55,658 bases of DNA from JBCCMA01 sp045107005. GTDB taxonomy: Bacteria > Pseudomonadota > Gammaproteobacteria > Steroidobacterales > JBCCMA01. Below the pieces are notes generated by a model. The model was not told the DNA's origin. It saw nothing but the letters and a program-made list of their open reading frames with translations, and ran no database searches. This document shows, one piece after another, positions 49,630 through 55,658 of the stretch. The position numbers and the translations under genes were made by a program. The first letter of the stretch is position 1, and each line of letters opens with the position of its first letter. The DNA lies in contig JBGCFP010000039.1 of the NCBI GenBank assembly GCA_045107005.1, forward strand, positions 1 through 55,658. The letters are read 5' to 3'.

Positions 49630-49731
49630 CTAAATCATGGAGCCGGTGGCGACAGCGATGGCCAGCCAAACCAGGCCTTTGAGAAAAAAGAAGGCAAAGC
49701 CCGCCCAGCCAAAACGTGTCAGCGCGCTCAC
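49630..49731 (-). CDS. 33-residue membrane peptide coupled to mddA
   Basis: GTG at 49729-49731 overlaps the mddA stop codon as GTGA and opens a 33-codon frame ending TAG at 49630. The product is SALTRFGWAGFAFFFLKG followed by LVWLAIAVATGSMI: one basic residue cluster and one long hydrophobic helix. The four-base overlap, absence of any other reading for this stretch and clean membrane-helix composition suggest a real small protein. It may be a small partner of the MddA membrane enzyme. Confidence 0.55.
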   Translation of the reverse strand: MSALTRFGWAGFAFFFLKGLVWLAIAVATGSMI

Positions 49732-50486
49732 GATGTGACACCGCGCGGCGTGGTGCGGACCAAGCCCTTGAAACTCGGAATTAGCATCGGGACGCGGCGT
49801 TTGTATTCGGCGTACTCCGGATGGGCGTCTTCCAGATCGCGTTCTTCAAGCGCAATGCCGATCAATATGTACACGCTGCAAGCCACCGCAAACACCAGAT
49901 GAGCCACCGTCATCGTTGGCGTCGCCCACATGACGAAGAACCAGCCGACGTACAGTGGGTGGCGGACGAGGCGATAGATGAACGGCTGCACGAACGTCAG
50001 CGTCGTGTACTCTCGGCGACGGGCGTGCATCCACGCCTGGCGCAGACCGAACAAATCGAAGTGGTTGATCGCGTAGCTGCTGAACAGTACAAGCAGCCAA
50101 CCGAAGGCATAGGCGCCGTAGGCGATCGCGGTACCAGTGTCGCTCTGAATTGACCAAATCACTCCACCCATGGGCTGCCAGAGAACAAACAACAGCACGA
50201 GAGCGAGCGATGAGAAAAGGACGTAGGTGCTCCGCTCAGCCGCGGGTGGCACGATGCGCGTCCACCAGCGTTTGAACGCCGGTCGTGCCATTACGCTATG
50301 TTGCACTGCGAAAATGGCGATCAGCACAAGGTTGACCAAAAGCGCGACGCCGAACGGCACCTGCGGCACTGAATCGATCGATTTTGGTACGATCAGGTTG
50401 CCGATGAAGCCAACCGTATAAAGAAAAGTCGCAAAAAATGCGGCGTAACTGAATAGTGCAAAGACGAATACTGCATAACGTTTCAT
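49728..50486 (-). CDS. mddA: Methanethiol S-methyltransferase (MddA-like)
   Basis: A 252-residue integral membrane protein with about six hydrophobic segments. The pattern FLYTVGFIGNLIVPKSIDS, FAVQHSVMARPAFKRWW, ERSTYVLFSSLALVLLF, QPMGGVIWSIQ, NHFDLFGLRQAW and RLVRHPLYVGWFF matches MddA, which methylates methanethiol with S-adenosylmethionine to give dimethyl sulfide. RHPLYVGW and the late EERDLEDAHPEYAEYKRRVP are the cofactor-binding features of the wider isoprenylcysteine methyltransferase superfamily. GGAGA precedes the start by seven bases. It is divergent from the winged-helix/TPR regulator; five CTGACCA-type repeats lie between them. The 33-residue peptide overlaps its stop. Confidence 0.8.
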   Translation of the reverse strand: MKRYAVFVFALFSYAAFFATFLYTVGFIGNLIVPKSIDSVPQVPFGVALLVNLVLIAIFAVQHSVMARPAFKRWWTRIVPPAAERSTYVLFSSLALVLLFVLWQPMGGVIWSIQSDTGTAIAYGAYAFGWLLVLFSSYAINHFDLFGLRQAWMHARRREYTTLTFVQPFIYRLVRHPLYVGWFFVMWATPTMTVAHLVFAVACSVYILIGIALEERDLEDAHPEYAEYKRRVPMLIPSFKGLVRTTPRGVTS

Positions 50487-50548
50487 AAGAGGTCTCCAAA
50501 TCTTGGTAGTGTTAAAAAAAATCGGTGAAACAGTGCCTTACCGAATTG

Positions 50549-50621
50549 CTGACCAGTTTGCCCAGCGTCGGATCACAGGTCCTGACCAGCGCCTGACCAT
50601 CCGCTGACGATGTCCTGACCA
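50549..50621. promoter_or_regulatory. Phased CTGACCA direct repeats between mddA and the regulator gene
   Basis: CTGACCA occurs at 50582-50588, 50593-50599 and 50615-50621, with CTGACGA at 50604-50610: four 7-bp units with 4-bp spacers, an exact 11-bp period. A fifth CTGACCA at 50549-50555 is 33 bp upstream, still in phase. The last unit ends on the A of the regulator's ATG. OmpR/PhoB-type winged helices bind 7+4 tandem repeats of this kind, and the gene that follows encodes such a domain, so autoregulation and control of mddA are plausible. Confidence 0.65.
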
Positions 50622-53020
50622 TGTCAATCCGCGTACACCGATTCGCTCATTTCTCGCTCGACATGGATACGCGCGAGCTGCGCGACAACGACGCGCCGGT
50701 GGCGGTGCAGCCCCGGGTTTTGGATCTGTTGGGGTTTCTGGTCGAGCAGCGGGACCGCGCGGTCGACAAAGATGAGATTCAGGATGCGGTCTGGAGCGGC
50801 CGGATCGTCAGTGAGACGGCGCTGACCCGCGCCATCATGAAGGCCCGTCGGGCGGTCGGTGACAGTGCCGAGCAGCAGTCGCTGATTCGCACTGTCCACG
50901 GCCACGGCTATCAGTTTGTCGGCGAGTTGATCGACGCGCCGGCCGCAGAAACGGTAGCCGCCGACGCGGCGGAGCCGGCGACGGCCGATGTGCCTCCCAC
51001 CGCTGATGTGCCCGTCAGTTCCCGAACCCGCGCGTTCTTTTTGGCCGGAGCGCTGACAGTGGTCGCGTTCGCGATCTGGCTCTGGCCGGAAGCGGCGCCG
51101 TCTGACGATGTTCGCGTGGCCGTGATGCCCGTGCACAACGCCACCGGTGATGAGTCGTTGGCGTGGGTGGGACTTGGCCTGATGGGATTCGCCAATGACC
51201 TGTTGCAGGGCGCTACCGAGCTGGACGTGGTGACGTCCGCGAACGTCGTACGGTTCGTCGACAACTCGAACTGGTCTGGCGGTCTGGACGTCGCGCAAGC
51301 GCCGGCGCTGGTGAAAAGCCTGCGCCGCCAGCTGGGCGCTTCGCACGTTTTGCTCAGTGAGCTCACCCGTAATGCGGGGGGGCTGCGTCTCAATTACTTA
51401 TTGATTGGCGCCGACGGACGCACCGAAGACGGCACGATGGTCGGAGATCAAGGCGTCGATTTGATCAAGGGCATGGTACGTGGCGTCGGCGCGCTGCTGA
51501 CCGAGACGCAACACTTTCCCGATCCGGCGCTGTCACTGTCGGACGATCCGTTCATCGATGAAGCTTACGCACGCGGCCGCAGCTTGGCGCTGCAGGGCCG
51601 CTGCGCCGAGTCGCTGCCTTTGTTTGACGTGGTCACCGCGGCGGCGGGCGAGGTCGCGACGGTTCAGTTGCAGCGGGCCAAATGCGCCCGCATTCTGGGC
51701 CAATGGCAGGAATCCCAAGCCGCCTACGAAGCCCTGCTGGATTCAACGGGCGTCGGCGAGCCGTTGGCGTTGCGCGCTGAGGCTTTGGCTGGGTTGGCCA
51801 CGGTGTATCACCGCACGGGACGACTCGACGAGGCCGATGATTTTTATCAGCGCGGCATGACCGAGGCTGAGGGCGCGAAAGATCGCGTGGCCCAGGGCAA
51901 GCTTCTGGTCGGTATGGCGATCCTGGCCAAAGATCGGCGCGCGTTCGATCAGGCGCAGGATCTACTGGCACGCGCCGCGGTGGTCTATCGCAATGCCGGT
52001 TACGAGGTGCTGCCCGGTCACATTTATTCGACGCAAGCGAACATCACGATGAACAGCGGGCGCTTAAGCGAAGCGGAAGGTTTCCTGACCAGCGCGCTGG
52101 CCAGTTTTCGCGCGACCGGCGATCAGCGCGGCGAAGCGATGATGTTGAACAACTATGGTTACCTGCGACGACTGCAAGGTCGGATCGACGACGCGTTGAC
52201 ACTCCATCATCAGTCGTTGTCGCTGCGCGAGGAAATTGGCGATCGCGTGGGCCAGGGGCGCATCCTTGGCATGTTGTCGATAGTCTATCGTGAGCAAGGC
52301 AGATTCGACGAAGCGCTGGACGCTGCGCAGAAGAACATTGACATCGCCCGTGAAGCCAACGATACGTTGTTTCTGGCCACGGGCTTAGCCCATCGCGGAG
52401 CGGCGCTGCAGGCGCTGGGTCGACTGGACGCCGCTCACGAGTCGTACACCCAAACTCACGATTTGTTTTTGTCGATCGATGATCAGTCGCGCGCCGCACA
52501 AGTGGAGGTTCGGCTGATGGAAATTGAGTTGGGGCAGGGCGATGCCGCGGGCATGAACGAGCGCCTGGTTGACTTGATCGCCCGTTGCGACGCGATGGAC
52601 CTGCACGAGCCAGCGATCGAAGCGCTCGAACTGTCCGGTGACCTGGCGCGCCGTCAAGGCGACGATGATCTTGCGCAATCCCAGTATCGCGCGGCGCTAC
52701 AACGCATCGATGACAACGGCCACGCCGAAAACCGCTTGCCCGCGCTGCGCATGAAGCTGGTCGAACTTTATTTGGATGTGGGTGAGCTGGCGTCAGTGGC
52801 CCCCTTGCTTGGGCACCTGCTCGAACTGACTCCGACGATGCAGATTGATCGCTTGCGCGCACGCTACGCAATGGACAGCGGTGACACGGCTTTGGCCGTG
52901 CAGGTGCTTGAAGCCGCTCGCGGGCGAGTCGGCGAGCAGTGGACCGCGGACGACAGCATGTTGCTGGAAGGTTACAGAGCGAGCGGTGACACGTCTTCGG
53001 CGTCGACGGACGACGAGTAG
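50621..53020 (+). CDS. Membrane-anchored winged-helix regulator with TPR sensor domain (CadC-like)
   Basis: A 799-residue protein. Residues 1-105 are an OmpR-type winged helix without a receiver domain: HRFAHFSLDMDTRELRDND, then VLDLLGFLVEQRDRAVDKDE, ALTRAIMKARRAVGDSAEQ and IRTVHGHGYQFVGE. A short acidic linker leads to one transmembrane segment (residues about 139-156, FFLAGALTVVAFAIWLW). The C-terminal part has a VAVMPVHNATGDESLAW domain and about nine TPR-like repeats from residue 340 onward (for example LATVYHRTGRLDEADDFYQR). The overall plan is that of CadC/ToxR-like one-component regulators. No Shine-Dalgarno box precedes the ATG; phased repeats occupy that space instead. The divergent mddA gene is a candidate target. 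Confidence 0.88.
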   Translation: MSIRVHRFAHFSLDMDTRELRDNDAPVAVQPRVLDLLGFLVEQRDRAVDKDEIQDAVWSGRIVSETALTRAIMKARRAVGDSAEQQSLIRTVHGHGYQFVGELIDAPAAETVAADAAEPATADVPPTADVPVSSRTRAFFLAGALTVVAFAIWLWPEAAPSDDVRVAVMPVHNATGDESLAWVGLGLMGFANDLLQGATELDVVTSANVVRFVDNSNWSGGLDVAQAPALVKSLRRQLGASHVLLSELTRNAGGLRLNYLLIGADGRTEDGTMVGDQGVDLIKGMVRGVGALLTETQHFPDPALSLSDDPFIDEAYARGRSLALQGRCAESLPLFDVVTAAAGEVATVQLQRAKCARILGQWQESQAAYEALLDSTGVGEPLALRAEALAGLATVYHRTGRLDEADDFYQRGMTEAEGAKDRVAQGKLLVGMAILAKDRRAFDQAQDLLARAAVVYRNAGYEVLPGHIYSTQANITMNSGRLSEAEGFLTSALASFRATGDQRGEAMMLNNYGYLRRLQGRIDDALTLHHQSLSLREEIGDRVGQGRILGMLSIVYREQGRFDEALDAAQKNIDIAREANDTLFLATGLAHRGAALQALGRLDAAHESYTQTHDLFLSIDDQSRAAQVEVRLMEIELGQGDAAGMNERLVDLIARCDAMDLHEPAIEALELSGDLARRQGDDDLAQSQYRAALQRIDDNGHAENRLPALRMKLVELYLDVGELASVAPLLGHLLELTPTMQIDRLRARYAMDSGDTALAVQVLEAARGRVGEQWTADDSMLLEGYRASGDTSSASTDDE

Positions 53021-53123
53021 CGCCAGAACACCAGGTATTGTCAGGCCACACGGTGGTCGCCAGTTGGCGAATCACGTGTGGTAGGGTCAGGACCTGTTTT
53101 GACGAAAATCAAAGACCGCTGGT

Positions 53124-53723
53124 ATGAAGAAAGACACGCCTTCGCGCCGCCTTTTTTTGCAGGGCACCAGCGCGCTTGCCGGTAGTGCATGGTTGTCAGC
53201 GACCATGCCGACGATTGCCGCCGCGGCCGCCACCGCCGTACGTGCGGCATCGACAGACGCGCCTTTTGCGCTACTGACGGTCGACGAAGCGCGCACGCTG
53301 GCAGCCATCGCCGCGCAAATTATTCCGAGCGACGATCAACCCGGCGCGACCGAGGCCAATGTCGTCTATTTTTTTGACACCGCCTTCGGGAGTTTCATGG
53401 AAGACCTGCTGCCGACGGTCCGCGAGCAACTGCCGGTTTTTGAAACGGGTGCCAAAAAGGCGTTTCGGACCGAACTGGCGTTTTCGCAACTCGACGAGAC
53501 GCAGCAAATTGAGTACCTGACTCAGCAGGAGGACTCACCGCTGTTCGGCACGCTTCAGTTCCTGACCACCCTTGGCATGTTTGCCATGCCCAAATACGGT
53601 GGCAATCGCGATCACGCGGGCTGGGATCTGATCGGCTTCAAACATCAGCACGTGTGGTTTCCGCCGTTCGGTCATTACGATGCGGAATACGCAAAACAGC
53701 AAAAGGATACGGAGCGTGGCTGA
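53124..53723 (+). CDS. Gluconate 2-dehydrogenase subunit 3 family protein (Tat-exported)
   Basis: A 199-residue protein with a twin-arginine signal (TPSRRLFLQGTSALAGSAWL). The mature part contains FALLTVDEARTLAAIAAQIIP and DDQPGATEANVVYFFD, then YLTQQEDSPLFGTLQFLTTLG and GNRDHAGWDLIGF, the pattern of the small gamma subunit of membrane-bound gluconate/GMC dehydrogenases. That subunit is exported folded with its flavoprotein partner, which lacks its own signal. The partner gene begins eight bases before this stop codon. A cytochrome c subunit, the third usual component, is not seen in the window. Confidence 0.88.
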   Translation: MKKDTPSRRLFLQGTSALAGSAWLSATMPTIAAAAATAVRAASTDAPFALLTVDEARTLAAIAAQIIPSDDQPGATEANVVYFFDTAFGSFMEDLLPTVREQLPVFETGAKKAFRTELAFSQLDETQQIEYLTQQEDSPLFGTLQFLTTLGMFAMPKYGGNRDHAGWDLIGFKHQHVWFPPFGHYDAEYAKQQKDTERG

Positions 53724-55380
53724 GTCCGCGCGCTACGAGACCAGCGAAGAGGTCGATTTTGTTATCGTCGGTTCCGGTGCGGCGGGCGGCGTTCTGGCGA
53801 AGGAGCTGTCGACCAACGGTTTTAGTGTCGTGGTGCTGGAGCAGGGCGAATATCGTCGTTCGAGCGACTTCAATCACGATGAATTGGACGTCATGTTCAA
53901 CGGTGGTATGGCGGGCGGTTTCATGCGCGATCACCCGCAAACCTTTCGGCCGACACCTTCGGACCCGGCGACCGTTCCGGGCATGATTCCCGCCGCGTGG
54001 TACGCGCACACCGTTGGTGGCAGCAGCGTGCATTTTTCCGGCAACTACTGGCGCTTCCGACCCGAGGATTTCAAAGAGCGCTCGATGCTGGGTGAGATAG
54101 CGGGCACCGGCTTTGCCGACTGGCCGCTCACCTATGAAGAACTGGAGCCCTACTATACGAAAGTGGAATGGGAGATCGGTGTGTCGGGTGAACCGGGCCC
54201 TTACGACGCGCCGCGGTCGCGCCCTTATCCGATGCCGCCGTTGCCGGTCAAATCGTCAGGTGTTCTGTTCGAGCGCGGCGCACGCAAAATTGGTTTGCAA
54301 CCGCAAGCGGCACCGCTGGCCATACTGTCGCAGCCGTTTAATGGTCGTGGCCCGTGCATTCACTGCGGGTTTTGTTTGGGGTTTGGCTGCGAGAGTGGCG
54401 CCAAATCGTCAACCATGATCTCGATGATTCCGATCGCGGAAGCGACAGGGCGCTGCGAAATCCGACCTCTGTCGACGGTCATGAAGCTCAACTCTGATAA
54501 GCAGGGCCGCATCAGGGACGTGTTGTACGTCGATGCGCAGGGCAAAGAGCATGCGCAGCGGGCGCGCGCCGTTATCGTTGCCGCCAACGGTGCAGAGACG
54601 CCGCGACTGTTGTTTCTGTCGGCAACGCAGAGTCAACCTCAAGGTCTCGCCAACTCCAGCGGTCTGGTGGGCAAGTACATGATGTTCAACGGTCATTCCG
54701 CGGCGCACGGGGCGTTCCAAAACCCGCTGAATGAATACAAGGGTGTGCAGTGTTCGCGCATTGCGTTGGATCACTATTCCACGGACCCGAAGCGTGGGTA
54801 CTACGGCGGTGGCGGATTGGATGCGCGTCCGTTTATCAGTGCCACCCCAATCTTGTACGCGCTCAACGGTCTGCCGCCAGGCACACCCACCTGGGGCCGT
54901 GGTTACAAGCAGGCCCTGAGGCACTACTTCACGCACTCGATGGCAGTGCTGGGCAGTACGACGTCGCTGGCGGTCGCGGACAACGGTGTGGATCTGGATC
55001 CGGAAATCAAAGACAAATGGGGGCGACCCGCGCTGCGCGTGACCTATACCGATCATCCGGATGATTTGGCCACCGCCTCGTTTTTACAGGATCAAGCCAT
55101 CGAGATTCTCGACGCGGCAGGTGCCAGCGAAACCTGGCGCTCACCGGTCGCGGCGCAAAGCAGCGGTGTGCATCTGCTCGGCACGTGTCGCATGGGTGAT
55201 GATCCGGCCACGTCGGTCACCGATCGGTATCATCGAACCCACGACGTGCGCAATCTGTTTATTTGTGACGGCAGCAGCTTTGTCACGTCGGGGCGTGGGC
55301 AGCCAACCATGACGATTCAGGCGCTCGCATTTCGAGCGGCCGAACATATTGGGCAATTTGCCCGTCGCAACGAAATTTGA
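53716..55380 (+). CDS. GMC-family flavoprotein dehydrogenase
   Basis: A 554-residue GMC oxidoreductase. GTG at 53716 is preferred; GGAG lies just upstream and it overlaps the subunit-3 stop by eight bases. The FAD-binding DFVIVGSGAAGGVLAKELS is at the N-terminus, and GPCIHCGFCLGFGCESGA near residue 215 holds four cysteines placed for an iron-sulfur cluster as in FAD-dependent glucose and fructose dehydrogenases. The C-terminal active region has VHLLGTCRMGDDP and FICDGSSFVTSGRGQPTMT; the usual NPT is QPT here. It oxidises an alcohol or sugar hydroxyl in the periplasm after hitchhiking through Tat with subunit 3. Substrate unknown. Confidence 0.9.
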   Translation: MAESARYETSEEVDFVIVGSGAAGGVLAKELSTNGFSVVVLEQGEYRRSSDFNHDELDVMFNGGMAGGFMRDHPQTFRPTPSDPATVPGMIPAAWYAHTVGGSSVHFSGNYWRFRPEDFKERSMLGEIAGTGFADWPLTYEELEPYYTKVEWEIGVSGEPGPYDAPRSRPYPMPPLPVKSSGVLFERGARKIGLQPQAAPLAILSQPFNGRGPCIHCGFCLGFGCESGAKSSTMISMIPIAEATGRCEIRPLSTVMKLNSDKQGRIRDVLYVDAQGKEHAQRARAVIVAANGAETPRLLFLSATQSQPQGLANSSGLVGKYMMFNGHSAAHGAFQNPLNEYKGVQCSRIALDHYSTDPKRGYYGGGGLDARPFISATPILYALNGLPPGTPTWGRGYKQALRHYFTHSMAVLGSTTSLAVADNGVDLDPEIKDKWGRPALRVTYTDHPDDLATASFLQDQAIEILDAAGASETWRSPVAAQSSGVHLLGTCRMGDDPATSVTDRYHRTHDVRNLFICDGSSFVTSGRGQPTMTIQALAFRAAEHIGQFARRNEI

Positions 55381-55408
55381 TGTCACGTTTGGTTGAGGAG
55401 AACTGTCC

Positions 55409-55658
55409 ATGAAACGCTGGATTCTGGCCGTCACGCTGATCGGGTTGGCCACCGGATGCGAAACGTTAAGCCATGCAGAGCACGGTGATCACCACGAGGC
55501 GCCGGAGTACTTGAGCCCACCGGCCATGAAATCATTGAACCTGCCTTTTTCGGATGCGGTGCGCGTGGGCGATTTGCTGTTCTTGTCTGGCAAGCTGGGT
55601 AACAAGCCCGGAACCATGTCGCTCGCGCCCGGTGGCATCACCGGTGAAACGCGCCAGA
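55409..55658 (+). CDS. RidA-like protein with lipoprotein signal, truncated by window end
   Basis: The first 83 codons are present. GAGGAG precedes the ATG by ten bases. The N-terminus KRWILAVTLIGLATGC ends in a lipobox (Cys17), followed by a histidine-rich linker (HAEHGDHHE). From about residue 38 the sequence reads MKSLNLPFSDAVRVGDLLFL, SGKLGNKPG and GGITGETRQ, the beginning of the RidA/YjgF fold. Cytoplasmic RidA deaminates reactive enamines; an exported, lipid-anchored member is unusual and its role is unknown. It follows the GMC gene by 28 bp, so it is probably in the same operon. Confidence 0.75.
   Translation, partial: MKRWILAVTLIGLATGCETLSHAEHGDHHEAPEYLSPPAMKSLNLPFSDAVRVGDLLFLSGKLGNKPGTMSLAPGGITGETRQ

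Noticed and set aside
50556..50581. Further CTGACCA units filling the gap between 50555 and 50582
   Set aside because: The 11-mers at 50559 and 50570 share too few bases with the repeat to count; only the unit at 50549 and the four from 50582 are convincing.
1..55658. CRISPR array, insertion sequence or transposase gene
   Set aside because: No regularly spaced direct repeats of CRISPR length and no transposase-like frame were seen. The only mobile signature is the tRNA-Phe fragment.

Overview
The window looks like chromosomal DNA from a Gram-negative, probably marine or sediment gammaproteobacterium. This is inference from content: two TonB-dependent receptors, a TRAP transporter, lipoproteins with clear lipoboxes, an RstAB-like two-component system with MipA and DUF3019 partners, an MddA-type methanethiol methyltransferase, and secreted proteins ending in thrombospondin-3/dockerin-like modules. 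No ribosomal or other marker gene is present to place it further.

Layout. (1) 1-2401 is the distal end of an integrated element. It carries AbiE-like genes (a DUF6088-type antitoxin cut by the window edge, and a nucleotidyltransferase with a winged-helix partner) and ends in a 46-nt copy of the 3' half of tRNA-Phe, the footprint of tyrosine-integrase insertion into a tRNA gene. (2) 2403-3032 is a HigBA/NadST-type toxin-antitoxin locus. The toxin is interrupted by an in-frame amber codon, the antitoxin is intact, and a perfect 11+1+11 palindrome lies just upstream. (3) 3216-12145 looks like a polyester or hydroxyalkanoate utilisation locus: an SDR, a sodium:solute symporter, a lipoprotein PHB-depolymerase-like esterase, an alpha/beta hydrolase and an acyl-CoA ligase, with a divergent TetR gene and a TonB receptor. 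Four copies of one 16-bp operator flank the TetR gene. (4) 12517-25721 is a uronate/acidic-oligosaccharide locus: mannonate dehydratase, an Nramp-like transporter that has lost its metal-binding motifs, a beta-helix lyase-like protein, a 2-keto-4-pentenoate-hydratase-like enzyme, a LacI regulator, a TRAP transporter, a KduD-like dehydrogenase and a large TonB receptor, closed by a strong terminator. A 26-codon stub before the TRAP genes may be what is left of kduI.

(5) 25797-34303 holds a small membrane protein, a 1096-residue Asp-box beta-propeller, a polysaccharide deacetylase fused to PD40 repeats, and a subtilisin-fold protein in which all three catalytic residues are replaced. (6) 34434-39423 holds a Bor-like lipoprotein overlapping a DUF2235 hydrolase, a sulfurtransferase, a DUF1801 protein, an MFS exporter and an alpha/beta hydrolase. 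(7) 39482-42683 is the RstAB/DUF3019/MipA operon. (8) 42902-49554 holds a beta-propeller lipoprotein, an XRE regulator, a PQQ-type sugar dehydrogenase, a secreted metalloprotease whose C-terminal module matches that of the pseudo-subtilase, and an unrecognised secreted protein. (9) 49630-53020 holds mddA with an overlapping 33-residue membrane peptide, divergent from a membrane-anchored winged-helix/TPR regulator whose start codon is reached by four CTGACCA-type repeats phased at exactly 11 bp. (10) 53124-55658 holds a Tat-exported gluconate-2-dehydrogenase subunit 3 protein, its GMC flavoprotein partner, and the start of a lipoprotein RidA-like protein.

The strongest candidates for undescribed biology are the TetR-controlled esterase/symporter/TonB locus, the catalytically dead subtilase sharing a C-terminal module with the metalloprotease, the metal-motif-less Nramp in a uronate locus, and the phased repeats between mddA and the TPR regulator.
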